From: a bacterium
GTDB taxonomy: Bacteria; Acidobacteriota; Thermoanaerobaculia; Multivoradales; J023
Reading direction: 5' to 3'
Assembly: GCA_024226315.1 (NCBI GenBank)
Contig: JAAELT010000242.1
Location: 1-38,980 of the forward strand
Length of the DNA stretch: 38,980 nt
Shown: positions 7,351-16,479 of the stretch, piece by piece
Numbering within the stretch: position 1 is the stretch's first letter
Layout of the letters: each line of letters starts with the position of its first letter
Program-made: the position numbers and the translations under genes
The notes under the pieces: generated by a model
Told to the model about the DNA's origin: nothing
The model's input: the letters and a program-made list of their open reading frames with translations, nothing else
Database searches by the model: none

Positions 7351-7389
7351 GCTGCGCCGCGGTGGCAATCTGTCTCGGGGAGTGACCCC

Positions 7390-7659
7390 TCAGCGGTCGC
7401 CCGTCTTCTGCATCGTCGTGTTCGGCCCCTTGCCGTGGGTCGAGGCGTGCACGGACGACGTGTCGCCTTGAGCCCCGGCGCCGTGAGCGCCCTCGTCGAT
7501 GATCTCGATCTTGCCGGCCTCGACCAGCTTCTTGATCGGCGGGTGATCCACCGCGTGGTCGTGGAGCTGGCCGGTCTTGTCGGGCCCCAGGTGGAGGACC
7601 TTGCCGCGGGGCAGAGGGACCTTCAGAGGAATGTGGGTCTTGTTCAGGATCGAGTGCAT
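7390..7659 (-). CDS. Small conserved protein of unknown function
   Basis: 89 residues from ATG at 7659, with GGGAG upstream. The first 55 residues (MHSILNKTHIPLKVPLPRGK, then LHLGP and LVEAGKIEIIDEG) look like a compact beta-rich domain. I believe I recognise this as a conserved hypothetical of Acidobacteria-like genomes. The C-terminal third is Gly, His, Thr and Ser rich and probably disordered. The truncated 2Fe-2S frame begins 39 bases downstream. It is divergent from the PQQ-propeller gene at 7859, so the 199-base gap between them should hold promoters in both directions. No biochemical role can be assigned. Confidence 0.6.
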   Translation of the reverse strand: MHSILNKTHIPLKVPLPRGKVLHLGPDKTGQLHDHAVDHPPIKKLVEAGKIEIIDEGAHGAGAQGDTSSVHASTHGKGPNTTMQKTGDR

Positions 7660-7858
7660 CTGTGGGCTCCCGGGTCGTTTGACGTCGATTCGATTCTCGC
7701 TCCGCCGGCCGAAGCGTGTCACCCCCCGTCCGGGTAGTCTGCATCGCGCCGGGTCGACAAGGAAGTCTACAGGCAGACCGCGATCACCGGATAGAATCCA
7801 TGGCGCACAACCAGCCGAGCCACGACGGCCGATCCCGAACCAGCCAGGAGGTCCGATC

Positions 7859-9139
7859 ATGTCGCCCAACCCACGATTCGTGATTCCAGCGCTCCTCGCG
7901 GCCAGCCTCGCCGCTCCGGCGACTGCCGAGCCCGGGCCTGATTCCTGGCCGCAATGGGGCGGGCCGGCGCGCGACTTCATCGCGCCGGCGGGCGCTCTGG
8001 CCACCAGCTGGCCGGAAGACGGTCCGAAAGAGCTCTGGCAGCGCCAGCTCGGCGAGGACGGCTACTCGGGCATCGTCGCCGCCGGCGGGCGGCTCTACAC
8101 GATGTACCGGCGCGGCGACGACGAAGTCGCCGTGGCGATCGACGCCGCGACCGGAGAGACGAGCTGGGAGAAGGCCCAGGCCGTACCCCTCGATCCCGAG
8201 ACCATGCGGCTCAACTACGGCCCCGGCCCGATGTCCACACCGGCGATTGCCGGTGGCCGGCTGTTCACCGTCGGGGCACTGCTCGACGTCCGCGCCCTCG
8301 ATCTCACCAGCGGCGAGCCCGCCTGGTCGCGGGATCTGATGAAAGAGATGGACGCGCCGCTGATGCGCCGTGGCCACGGCTCCAGTCCGTTGATCGTCGG
8401 CGATCTCCTGGTACTGACACCGGGTTGCAAGCGCGACGCCGAGGGCGGCGGCGCGGTGATCGCCCTCCACCAGAGCGACGGCAAGCTGGCCTGGAAGAGC
8501 GCCGAGTGCTTCTCTGGGACCTACTCTTCCCCGATCCTCGCCACCGTCGAGGGCGACGAGCAGGTGATGGTGGCAATGGGCACGCACCGGGCCGGATTCG
8601 ACGCCGCGACCGGTGAGCTGCGTTGGCACCTGGAGCTCGGTGAAGACGCGACCACCACCATGAGCACCCAGATCTGGGGAGACGACCAGATCCTCTTCGG
8701 CTCCTCGGCCTACGCCGACGGCAGCCGGGGAATCAAGGTCGACAAGCAGGAAGACGGCACCTTCGCCGCCGAGGAGATCTGGTACACCCGCAAGATGCGG
8801 GTGCAGCACGCCACCGCGGTGCGGATCGGCGACCTCGTCTACGGCTCGAGCGGCGACTTCGGCCCGGCGTTCCTGGCCGCGGTGGACGTCCACAGCGGCG
8901 AGCTGGCGTTTCGTCAACGCGGTTTCACCAAGGCCAACCTCCTGGCCGTCGGCGACAAAGTGATCCTGCTCGACGAGGACGGCACGCTGGCGATCGGCAC
9001 GCCCTCCGCCGAGGGGATCGAGATCCATGCCCGCGCCAAGGTGCTCGACCGCCTCGCCTGGACCGTGCCGACGTTGTTGGGCACCCGGCTCTACGTCCGC
9101 GACCGGCACCAGATCAAGGCCTTCGAGCTCGGCTCTTGA
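7859..9139 (+). CDS. Secreted PQQ-like beta-propeller protein
   Basis: 426 residues with an N-terminal signal peptide (about residues 1-23, ending ATA). The body is built of PQQ-type propeller blades: WPQWGGPARDF near the mature N-terminus, then repeated G-x-LY/F...ALD..TGE..W units (AIDAATGETSWE, ALDLTSGEPAWS, ALHQSDGKLAWK, GFDAATGELRWH, AVDVHSGELAF). This is the fold of BamB and PQQ dehydrogenases, but no dehydrogenase catalytic region is evident, so a binding or scaffold role is likelier. The start is set by CAGGAGG seven bases upstream of ATG; longer frames to 7577 are not needed. The YceI gene follows after 16 bases, indicating an operon. Confidence 0.85.
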   Translation: MSPNPRFVIPALLAASLAAPATAEPGPDSWPQWGGPARDFIAPAGALATSWPEDGPKELWQRQLGEDGYSGIVAAGGRLYTMYRRGDDEVAVAIDAATGETSWEKAQAVPLDPETMRLNYGPGPMSTPAIAGGRLFTVGALLDVRALDLTSGEPAWSRDLMKEMDAPLMRRGHGSSPLIVGDLLVLTPGCKRDAEGGGAVIALHQSDGKLAWKSAECFSGTYSSPILATVEGDEQVMVAMGTHRAGFDAATGELRWHLELGEDATTTMSTQIWGDDQILFGSSAYADGSRGIKVDKQEDGTFAAEEIWYTRKMRVQHATAVRIGDLVYGSSGDFGPAFLAAVDVHSGELAFRQRGFTKANLLAVGDKVILLDEDGTLAIGTPSAEGIEIHARAKVLDRLAWTVPTLLGTRLYVRDRHQIKAFELGS

Positions 9140-9155
9140 GGAAGGGAGACACCCG

Positions 9156-10217
9156 ATGCTGAACATTGCCAGACCGAGATCATCCGACTCTTGCGGCGCG
9201 CGATCGCTGATGGCGGTCTGGGCGCTCGCCGCCCTCGCCGGTTCCGCGTCCGCCGAAGTCCCCGCACGCACCCACGTCGGACAGACACTGCTGGTGGCGG
9301 ACGCGGAATTCGATCGCGGCCAGATCTTCTATCTCCATCCCGGGCAGGACACGCAGGTCGCCGTCACCTCCGTGGCGGCGCTCCAGCGCACCATCCTGAC
9401 CTCCAGCCGGGCGGTGGGTTATGTGGTCGGCACCTTCGACCCCGAAGACTCCGAGCAACCGATTCTCGGGGGCGCCCTGCGCCTGCCGGTCGCCTCGCTC
9501 GCCAGCGGCTCACCGGCGACCGACGAGACGTTGAAGGGCGAGGACTATCTGCACATCGCCGAGCACCCGGAAGTCACTTTCGAGCTGACCGAAACGAAGG
9601 ACGTCGAGCGGTTGCCGAGCGACGACGACGACGTCTTCCCGTTTCGGATGAAGCTGCTGGGCCGACTCACGGTGCGCGGCGCGACCCGGGAGATCGAGAT
9701 GCCGGCGGAGGTCAGCTTCCTGCTCACCAACTTCGACACCTTCGCGCGCACCGCCGGGGATCTGGTCAGGATCCACGGCAGCTTCGAGCTGAGCCCCGCG
9801 GACTTCGACTGGGAGATGCCGCCCGGCGCCGCCGGCCTGGTGGCCGCGAAGTTGAATGTCGACGTCTTCCTCGTCGGCTCTACCTTGTCGCCGGAGAAGA
9901 ACCTCGACCCGGAAGTCGACCAGGAGCAATGGCTCGCCGAGCAGCGCTACCTGACCCTGGCTCGCGACCTGAGCGACTCCGAGACGGCGGCGGCGCACGG
10001 AGAGCAGTACCTCGCCAAGTACCGCGACGACGCCGAAGCGCTGGACGCCCTGGCGCGGACGATTCTCGACTCCCCGGGCCTGCCGAATCGCGATCTGGCG
10101 CTGGCCCGCCAATTGGTGGAGCGGGCCGGCGAGCTGGCCGGCGACGCGGCGATCTCGGAGACCCGCTCCAGGCTCGCCGCGGCACGCGGAGACGGGAGCA
10201 CGGCGCGGGAAAATTAG
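9156..10217 (+). CDS. Secreted YceI-like domain protein with C-terminal helical extension
   Basis: 353 residues. The signal peptide ends around residue 33 (ALAALAGSASA). Residues about 40-235 follow the YceI/lipocalin-like pattern: FYLHPGQDTQVAVTSVAAL, then LPVASLASG, EDYLHIAEHPEVTFELT, LLGRLTVRGATREIEMP and ELSPADFDWEMP. YceI proteins bind isoprenoid-type lipids in the periplasm. A further C-terminal region of about 100 residues (WLAEQRYLTLARDLSD...) is helical and TPR-like, unusual for YceI. The start has GGAAGGGAG upstream and lies 16 bases after the propeller gene stop. Joint expression suggests both act in the periplasm; the ligand is unknown. Confidence 0.8.
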   Translation: MLNIARPRSSDSCGARSLMAVWALAALAGSASAEVPARTHVGQTLLVADAEFDRGQIFYLHPGQDTQVAVTSVAALQRTILTSSRAVGYVVGTFDPEDSEQPILGGALRLPVASLASGSPATDETLKGEDYLHIAEHPEVTFELTETKDVERLPSDDDDVFPFRMKLLGRLTVRGATREIEMPAEVSFLLTNFDTFARTAGDLVRIHGSFELSPADFDWEMPPGAAGLVAAKLNVDVFLVGSTLSPEKNLDPEVDQEQWLAEQRYLTLARDLSDSETAAAHGEQYLAKYRDDAEALDALARTILDSPGLPNRDLALARQLVERAGELAGDAAISETRSRLAAARGDGSTAREN

Positions 10218-10365
10218 CAAGATCGAAGAAGTCGAATATATCCAGGCGCCCTAGACTCCCCCCAACAACCCGCTTGGAGCTTTTCGCCCGGACTGCTTTC
10301 CGAGTTGGTGGGCCATCGCCCAACTGGTCCTCGGACCAGAAAACCAATCTCTGAAGGAGAGACCG

Positions 10366-11346
<981 letters not shown>

Positions 11347-11368
11347 CGCTTCGAACTCTCCTCGATGA

Positions 11369-13723
11369 TCAGCGGGCTTCGCCGTTCGCGGCGAAGCCCT
11401 TCGTGTCTCTGGCCGACGGCAGCACCGCGAGCAACGCCGTGAGTCCGGCCAGGGTCAACACCGAGGCGGCGGCCAGGGCGGCCGCCACCAGCAGGCCGAG
11501 GCGGGCGTTGGCCGGTACCTGCGAGATCACCAGCAGGCCGAATCCCAGCGAGATCGCCAGCGCGTCGGTGAGGATCGCGGGGCCCGCCACTTCGGCGGCA
11601 TGCGCCGCCGGCTCGGCCAACCCCCGGGCCTGGGCGTGGCGACAGCGCTCGAGGAAGTGGATGCCGTAGTCGACGCCGATGCCCAGCGTGATGGCGCAGA
11701 ACATCGAAGTCGCCACCCCCAAGGGGATGCCCAGCCACCCCATGAAGCCGAACACCCACACCACCGCGACCAGGGTGGGCAGGATGGCCAGCAGAGCCGT
11801 ACGGAACGAGCGATACAGCAGACGCAACGCGAGCAGGGCTCCGACCAGAGCCAAGAGCAGCGATGACACCTGAGTGCGGACGATGGCCGGAATCATCGCC
11901 TGGCTGACCGCCACGTCACCGGCGAAGTCGAGCCTGGCACCAAGTGGGGCGAGGTGCTCGCCCACCCAGGCACGAATTGCCGCCATCAGCGTCGCGGTGT
12001 CACGATAGTTGGCCTCCTTCAGGAAGACGTTCATCACCGTCCTGCGCCGATCGTCGTCCACCACCTCCCGCCGGCGGTGCTCTCCCCGGCCCTGATCGAA
12101 CTTCCTCAGCACCACCTCGACCCGCTCGGGAGTCTCGGGGATCCGGCGCGTTCCCTCCTGGCGGCCCAGCCACATGAAGGCGACGGTGCTCAGGTGAGAG
12201 TGGGGGCCGAGCACCCCGCCGACCTCGGGCCGGGCGCGGACGAAGGCCTCGAGCTCGCCGAGCGTCTCGAGGAGCGCCGGCTGGAGCAGAGGCCCGCCGT
12301 CTCCGTCAGCAGCCGGCTCGAAGGCCAGGTGCACGAGAAGGGTGTGGGTGCCGTACAGCAGCTCGTTGGCCCGGTCGGTCGCCGTACGAAAAGCGCTGCC
12401 GCGGGCGAAGCCGTCGAGCCAGCTGTCCTGCACCTGGATCAGCGGCACGCCCAGTCCCAGGGCCAGGCTCGCCGCCGCCACCGCGGCCAGGGTCCGCCGC
12501 GGCCGGGCGGAAATGCGTGTGGCGAGGCGCCGCAGCACCGCCGCCGACGCGGGTCCCCCCGCCGGACGCCTCATCTTCTCCGCCGGCAGCAGGACGAGGC
12601 TCGCGGGGATGACGGTCAACGACCAGACCATACAGAACAAGACGCCGAACGCGGCGAACAGCCCGAACGACCACACCGGGGCGATCGGCGACGCCAGGAA
12701 CGAAAGAAACGCCAGGCTGGTGGTCAGCGAGGAGAAGACCACCGGCCGGCTCATCTCGTCCATGGTCCGACCGACCGGTTCCGATCGATCGCTCTCACCG
12801 ACGGCCCCCCCCGAGTCGGCCTCGAGGGTCCTCTGGTAGTGCCAGAAGATGTGGATCTCGTCGGCCAGGCCAATGCTGGTCAGAATCACCGGCAGCACCG
12901 CCGTGCTGAGGTAGACCGGGAAGCCCAGCCAGCCCATCACCCCGAAGGTCACGAGCAGGCAGGCGCCGACCTCGAGGAACGCCAGCGCCACTCCCCAGAA
13001 ACGCCGGCAGCCCCACCAGATGACCAGCGCCACGAAAGCGAGTGCGGCCGGCAGGAGCACCGCCAGATCCTCGAGAATGTGGGTGCCGAGAAGCGCTTCC
13101 GCAACCGGGGCGCCGACCACGTGGACGCGATCGGTCTCGGTCCCGAAAGGCTTCGCGGCCTCGAGGACCCGCCGATAGAAATCGATCCGTCCGCCGGTCC
13201 CGTCCTCGGAGTCCGGAACCCGCACCAGGACGTTCACACCCCTGCGGTCGGTCGAGACCAGCGTACCGGTCAGGATCGGCGCCGCATCGACGTCCAGACG
13301 CAGGACGTCCATCATCTGCGGAGTGTCGGGCAGCGGATCGAGGTAGGGCCTGAACGTCAGCGTCCCCGGGTAGACTCGATCCCGCTTCTCGGTGGCCAGG
13401 CTGGTGACGTCGCCAGCCTCGACTCCCTCGAGCCCGAGCAGGGCATCGGAGATGTGCTGGACGGCGGCGAGCGTGTCGAGGTTGTAGACGCCGTCCGGGT
13501 GGGAGGTCTCGATCAGCACGACGATCGGATCGCGCAGGCCGAAGTGGGCCCGGATCTCAGCGTCGGTCTCGATCACCGGATCGTCGCGCGGCACGAGGGC
13601 CTGGCCGTCCGTGCGCACCTCGAGACGCAGGACACCGGGCGCCGCCGCCAGCACCAGGGCGGTGAGCAGGGCGATCGTCAGCCAGGGGCGCCGGATCGCC
13701 CCGCGGGCGAGCACGCTATGCAA
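11369..13723 (-). CDS. RND/MMPL superfamily exporter, second copy
   Basis: 784 residues with the two-half MMPL layout: one N-terminal helix, a large periplasmic loop (about 45-215), five helices, a second periplasmic loop (about 420-580), then five more helices. Marker motifs are GLADEIHIFWHYQR near residue 285 and GIGVDYGIHFLERCR near 680, sites that carry the proton-relay acids in this family. It is paralogous to the exporter at 16480-18888; both share DRVYPGTL, DPLPDTP and ILTGTLV in the first loop. No ATG exists: the frame opens with TTG at 13723, 12 bases after the lipoprotein gene stop, so translation is probably coupled. It may export a lipid or secondary metabolite; substrate unknown. 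Confidence 0.85.
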   Translation of the reverse strand: MHSVLARGAIRRPWLTIALLTALVLAAAPGVLRLEVRTDGQALVPRDDPVIETDAEIRAHFGLRDPIVVLIETSHPDGVYNLDTLAAVQHISDALLGLEGVEAGDVTSLATEKRDRVYPGTLTFRPYLDPLPDTPQMMDVLRLDVDAAPILTGTLVSTDRRGVNVLVRVPDSEDGTGGRIDFYRRVLEAAKPFGTETDRVHVVGAPVAEALLGTHILEDLAVLLPAALAFVALVIWWGCRRFWGVALAFLEVGACLLVTFGVMGWLGFPVYLSTAVLPVILTSIGLADEIHIFWHYQRTLEADSGGAVGESDRSEPVGRTMDEMSRPVVFSSLTTSLAFLSFLASPIAPVWSFGLFAAFGVLFCMVWSLTVIPASLVLLPAEKMRRPAGGPASAAVLRRLATRISARPRRTLAAVAAASLALGLGVPLIQVQDSWLDGFARGSAFRTATDRANELLYGTHTLLVHLAFEPAADGDGGPLLQPALLETLGELEAFVRARPEVGGVLGPHSHLSTVAFMWLGRQEGTRRIPETPERVEVVLRKFDQGRGEHRRREVVDDDRRRTVMNVFLKEANYRDTATLMAAIRAWVGEHLAPLGARLDFAGDVAVSQAMIPAIVRTQVSSLLLALVGALLALRLLYRSFRTALLAILPTLVAVVWVFGFMGWLGIPLGVATSMFCAITLGIGVDYGIHFLERCRHAQARGLAEPAAHAAEVAGPAILTDALAISLGFGLLVISQVPANARLGLLVAAALAAASVLTLAGLTALLAVLPSARDTKGFAANGEAR
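11374..11399. terminator. Bidirectional hairpin with TTCG loop
   Basis: GGGCTTCGCCG (11374-11384) and CGGCGAAGCCC (11389-11399) pair perfectly around a TTCG tetraloop. The hairpin lies between the stops of two convergent genes (secreted protein ending 11346; exporter ending 11369) and overlaps the last codons of the exporter. It could end transcription from the plus strand. The T-tract is weak. Confidence 0.65.
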
Positions 13724-13735
13724 GACGTTGGAGCC

Positions 13736-16333
13736 CTAGATCGCCTGTTCGTAGAACGACACGTCGGTGTCGATCGACGTTTCCAGCGACCGCTTGTCCT
13801 GCACGTAGTCCAGCAATGCCCCGTCGTCCTCGATCGCCAGATGATCGTGCAGCTCTGCCGAGTCGGGGAAGGCCTCGAGCCCCCGCTGCCAGGCCTGGCG
13901 CGCCTGGTCGTAGCGGCCCGCCTTGGCGTAGGCCTGCCCCAGTGCAACGTGGGTCTTGAGGTAGTACGGGTGCTGCTCGCCGTCGCTTTCCTGGGCCTCC
14001 ACGCAGTGCTCGAGATCCGCCGCCGCGTCATCGGAATGGCGCAGAGCGCGAGGCCAGTGCAGGTGGTTCATGCCACGGGAGTAGAACGCCAGCCAGGAGT
14101 CCGGATGCTCCGCGAGCACCTGATCGAGCTGGTCGAGCCCTTTCTTGGCCAGACTCCCCTTGCAGACGATGGCCGCGAGACCGCCGCAGGCCGGAATCTT
14201 GTCGACGTAGGCCAGAGAGAGCTCGACGGCGATCGACGCGGATTCAGTCGCGCGCACCTCGCCACGCTCCTCCACCAGCCCCTCGAAGAAGGCGATCGCA
14301 CGATCGTGGCGCTCTTGACCGGCTGCAAGAGAACGGTAGGTGCTGGCCAGCGACCGGTCGAAACCGGCGCGCAACCGGTCCTCCATTTCGGCGAGCTGGC
14401 CGTTCACGATCTCGGGATCGAGCTTCGGCTCCTCGGCCTCGGCGACCCTCCCCGAGGGACTCCAGGCCGGATCCTCGAGATCGATGTCGATCCGGTCGCG
14501 ATAGCGCGACGGGTCCTGGCGCGCGGTCATCCAGCGGTCGGCCGCGACGTCTTCGACGTACTGGTAGCCGCCGTCGGGCCACCGCACCTCGAGCAGATCG
14601 ATGCGCTTGTCGTCGCCGAGCCCGAAGTGCAGGCGCGGATCGCTCTGCCCGGAATAGCCGTTGCCGCCGTCACGCTCGCGGATCAGGATGCCGCCGTCGC
14701 GAACCAGGGTGACGCGAGCGCCGATGCCGTCACGGTTGGACCGGCACTCGGCATCGGTCTCGAGGATCACGCCGAGCCAGTGGCCGCCGCCGCTGAGATT
14801 GTTGCGGAAGAGGTGAGGCTCCTGCCCCTGGTTGGCGATGAAGACGTCCTGGTCGCCGTCGTTGTCGTAGTCGAAGACGGCCACGCCGCGGCCGTCGCGG
14901 TCGCTGTCGATCCCCAGCTCGGCGGCCTGCTCGGTGAAGATCGACAGGTCGTCGTTGCGCCAGAGGCGGGTCTTCTCGTAGCCCGAGAACGAGCGGTCGC
15001 CGATCGCCGGCCAGTTCAGGGCCTCGGCGGCGTCCTGGCCCAGAACGGTCCAGGAGGCCAGGTCGTACCAGTAGTTGCCTTCGCCCGCCGAGATAAAGCC
15101 GTTGACCGCCAGGATGTCCAGATCGCCATCGTTGTCGTAATCGAGAAATTTGCCGCCCCAGCCCCAGCCGCCGTCGTCGGTGCCGGTCTCGAGGCTGACG
15201 TCGGTCATCGACACGTTGCCATCCTGGTCGGTGCCCAGGTTGTACCAGAGCATGTTGCCTTCCTGCAGGTACTCGGCGGTGGTGATGTTGGTGACATAGC
15301 CGTCGAGCCAGCCGTCGTTGTTGAAATCCCCGAAGTCGATGTTCATGCCCTTCTTGGTGTCGTAGCCGATGGCGGTGTCACTGACGTTGGCGAAGGTGAC
15401 GATGCCGTCCGCGCCGGCGCCATTGCCGACGAAAAGCTGGTCGGGCCCGAAGTCGTTGGCGCAATAGAGGTCGGGCCAACCGTCGTTGTCGACGTCGGCC
15501 GAGCCCACCGCCAGGGTCCAGCCGGGGTCCTCGAGCCCGAGCTCGACCGCTTTCTCGACGAAGGTGCCGTCGCTCTGCTGGTGGAACAGGAAGTTGTCGC
15601 CGCCGTTGCGCGCGGTCTCGAAGTCGTCGTGCATGATGCGGGTGTCGTCCAGGTTCCACAGGTCGACCTCACGGAAGTAGTTGCCGACATAGATGTCGAG
15701 CCGGCCGTCGAGGTCGTAATCGAAAAAGATCGCGGCGTTGCCGTTGGTCCAGTCGATGCCCGGCTTGCCGTCGCGGCGGCGAAAGTGATCGGCCGTGACC
15801 TCGGTGAAGGTCACGTTGCCGTCGGCGTCGGCGCCGTTGTTGCGATACAGCGAATCGCGCCCCCAGCGCACCAGGTAGAGGTCGATCCAGCCGTCGTTGT
15901 CGTAGTCGCCCCAGACCGCGTCCATGCTCGCGCCATCGTCGCCGTTGACCGCTGCCAGGCCGGCCGCGGGCGCCACCTCGGTGAAGGCGGGGCCGCTGCC
16001 GCCACCGGTGTTGCGGTAGAGGTAGTTGGGTTCGCCCCGATTGGAATTGGTGACATATAGGTCGACCCAACCGTCGTTGTCGTAGTCGCCGGCCGCCACG
16101 GCCGCGCCGACGCTGGTCATCCACGACATGATGCTGTCGAGCTGGTGATCGAGGATCGGTTTGCTGTGGCGGTGGGTAATGCCCTCTTCGGCCGCGACGT
16201 CGGTGAAACCGACGCGCAGAACCTTCTCGGGCGCCGCTGCCTGGTGCTCGCCGCAACCGAGGGTGAATGCCAGGACCAGGGACACCGGAAGTAGGCATCC
16301 CAGAATCCGGGACGGTGAGCTGAGACGACTCAT
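13736..16333 (-). CDS. CRTAC1/ASPIC-UnbV lipoprotein with FG-GAP repeats and TPR tail
   Basis: 865 residues. An N-terminal hydrophobic segment ends FTLGC (about residue 26), a plausible lipobox, so it is probably outer-surface or periplasmic. Seven FG-GAP/VCBS-type calcium loops follow (DYDNDGWVDLY, DYDNDGWIDLY, DYDLDGRLDIY, DVDNDGWPDLY, DFNNDGWLDGY, DYDNDGDLDIL, DYDNDGDQDVF), forming a propeller over about residues 75-500. An ASPIC/UnbV domain spans about 512-595 (HWLGVILETD ... RWPDGGYQYVEDV). The C-terminal 220 residues are TPR-like. UnbV takes its name from enediyne clusters, and a matching PKS lies 6 kb away. CRTAC1 proteins are also common in Acidobacteria without PKS genes. AGGAGG lies seven bases before ATG. 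It sits between two paralogous exporter genes. Confidence 0.88.
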   Translation of the reverse strand: MSRLSSPSRILGCLLPVSLVLAFTLGCGEHQAAAPEKVLRVGFTDVAAEEGITHRHSKPILDHQLDSIMSWMTSVGAAVAAGDYDNDGWVDLYVTNSNRGEPNYLYRNTGGGSGPAFTEVAPAAGLAAVNGDDGASMDAVWGDYDNDGWIDLYLVRWGRDSLYRNNGADADGNVTFTEVTADHFRRRDGKPGIDWTNGNAAIFFDYDLDGRLDIYVGNYFREVDLWNLDDTRIMHDDFETARNGGDNFLFHQQSDGTFVEKAVELGLEDPGWTLAVGSADVDNDGWPDLYCANDFGPDQLFVGNGAGADGIVTFANVSDTAIGYDTKKGMNIDFGDFNNDGWLDGYVTNITTAEYLQEGNMLWYNLGTDQDGNVSMTDVSLETGTDDGGWGWGGKFLDYDNDGDLDILAVNGFISAGEGNYWYDLASWTVLGQDAAEALNWPAIGDRSFSGYEKTRLWRNDDLSIFTEQAAELGIDSDRDGRGVAVFDYDNDGDQDVFIANQGQEPHLFRNNLSGGGHWLGVILETDAECRSNRDGIGARVTLVRDGGILIRERDGGNGYSGQSDPRLHFGLGDDKRIDLLEVRWPDGGYQYVEDVAADRWMTARQDPSRYRDRIDIDLEDPAWSPSGRVAEAEEPKLDPEIVNGQLAEMEDRLRAGFDRSLASTYRSLAAGQERHDRAIAFFEGLVEERGEVRATESASIAVELSLAYVDKIPACGGLAAIVCKGSLAKKGLDQLDQVLAEHPDSWLAFYSRGMNHLHWPRALRHSDDAAADLEHCVEAQESDGEQHPYYLKTHVALGQAYAKAGRYDQARQAWQRGLEAFPDSAELHDHLAIEDDGALLDYVQDKRSLETSIDTDVSFYEQAI

Positions 16334-16479
16334 ACACGCACCTCCTGCTGTGTGATCGGTTCGAGAATCTGACCGGCGGGCGGCGGAGCCATGGTGGCGA
16401 CCACGAGTTGGAGCTCCAGCATACCGAAGAAACGCCCCAGGCAGCCGCCGGCCCCGCGGTCCAGGTGCTTCGGCACGCT

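Noticed and set aside
11954..16060. Very long rightward open frame (over 1300 codons) opposite the exporter and lipoprotein genes
   Set aside because: It mirrors the FG-GAP and RND coding regions on the other strand, has extreme Ala/Val/Gly composition, no ribosome binding site and no motif; the leftward genes have clear family signatures.
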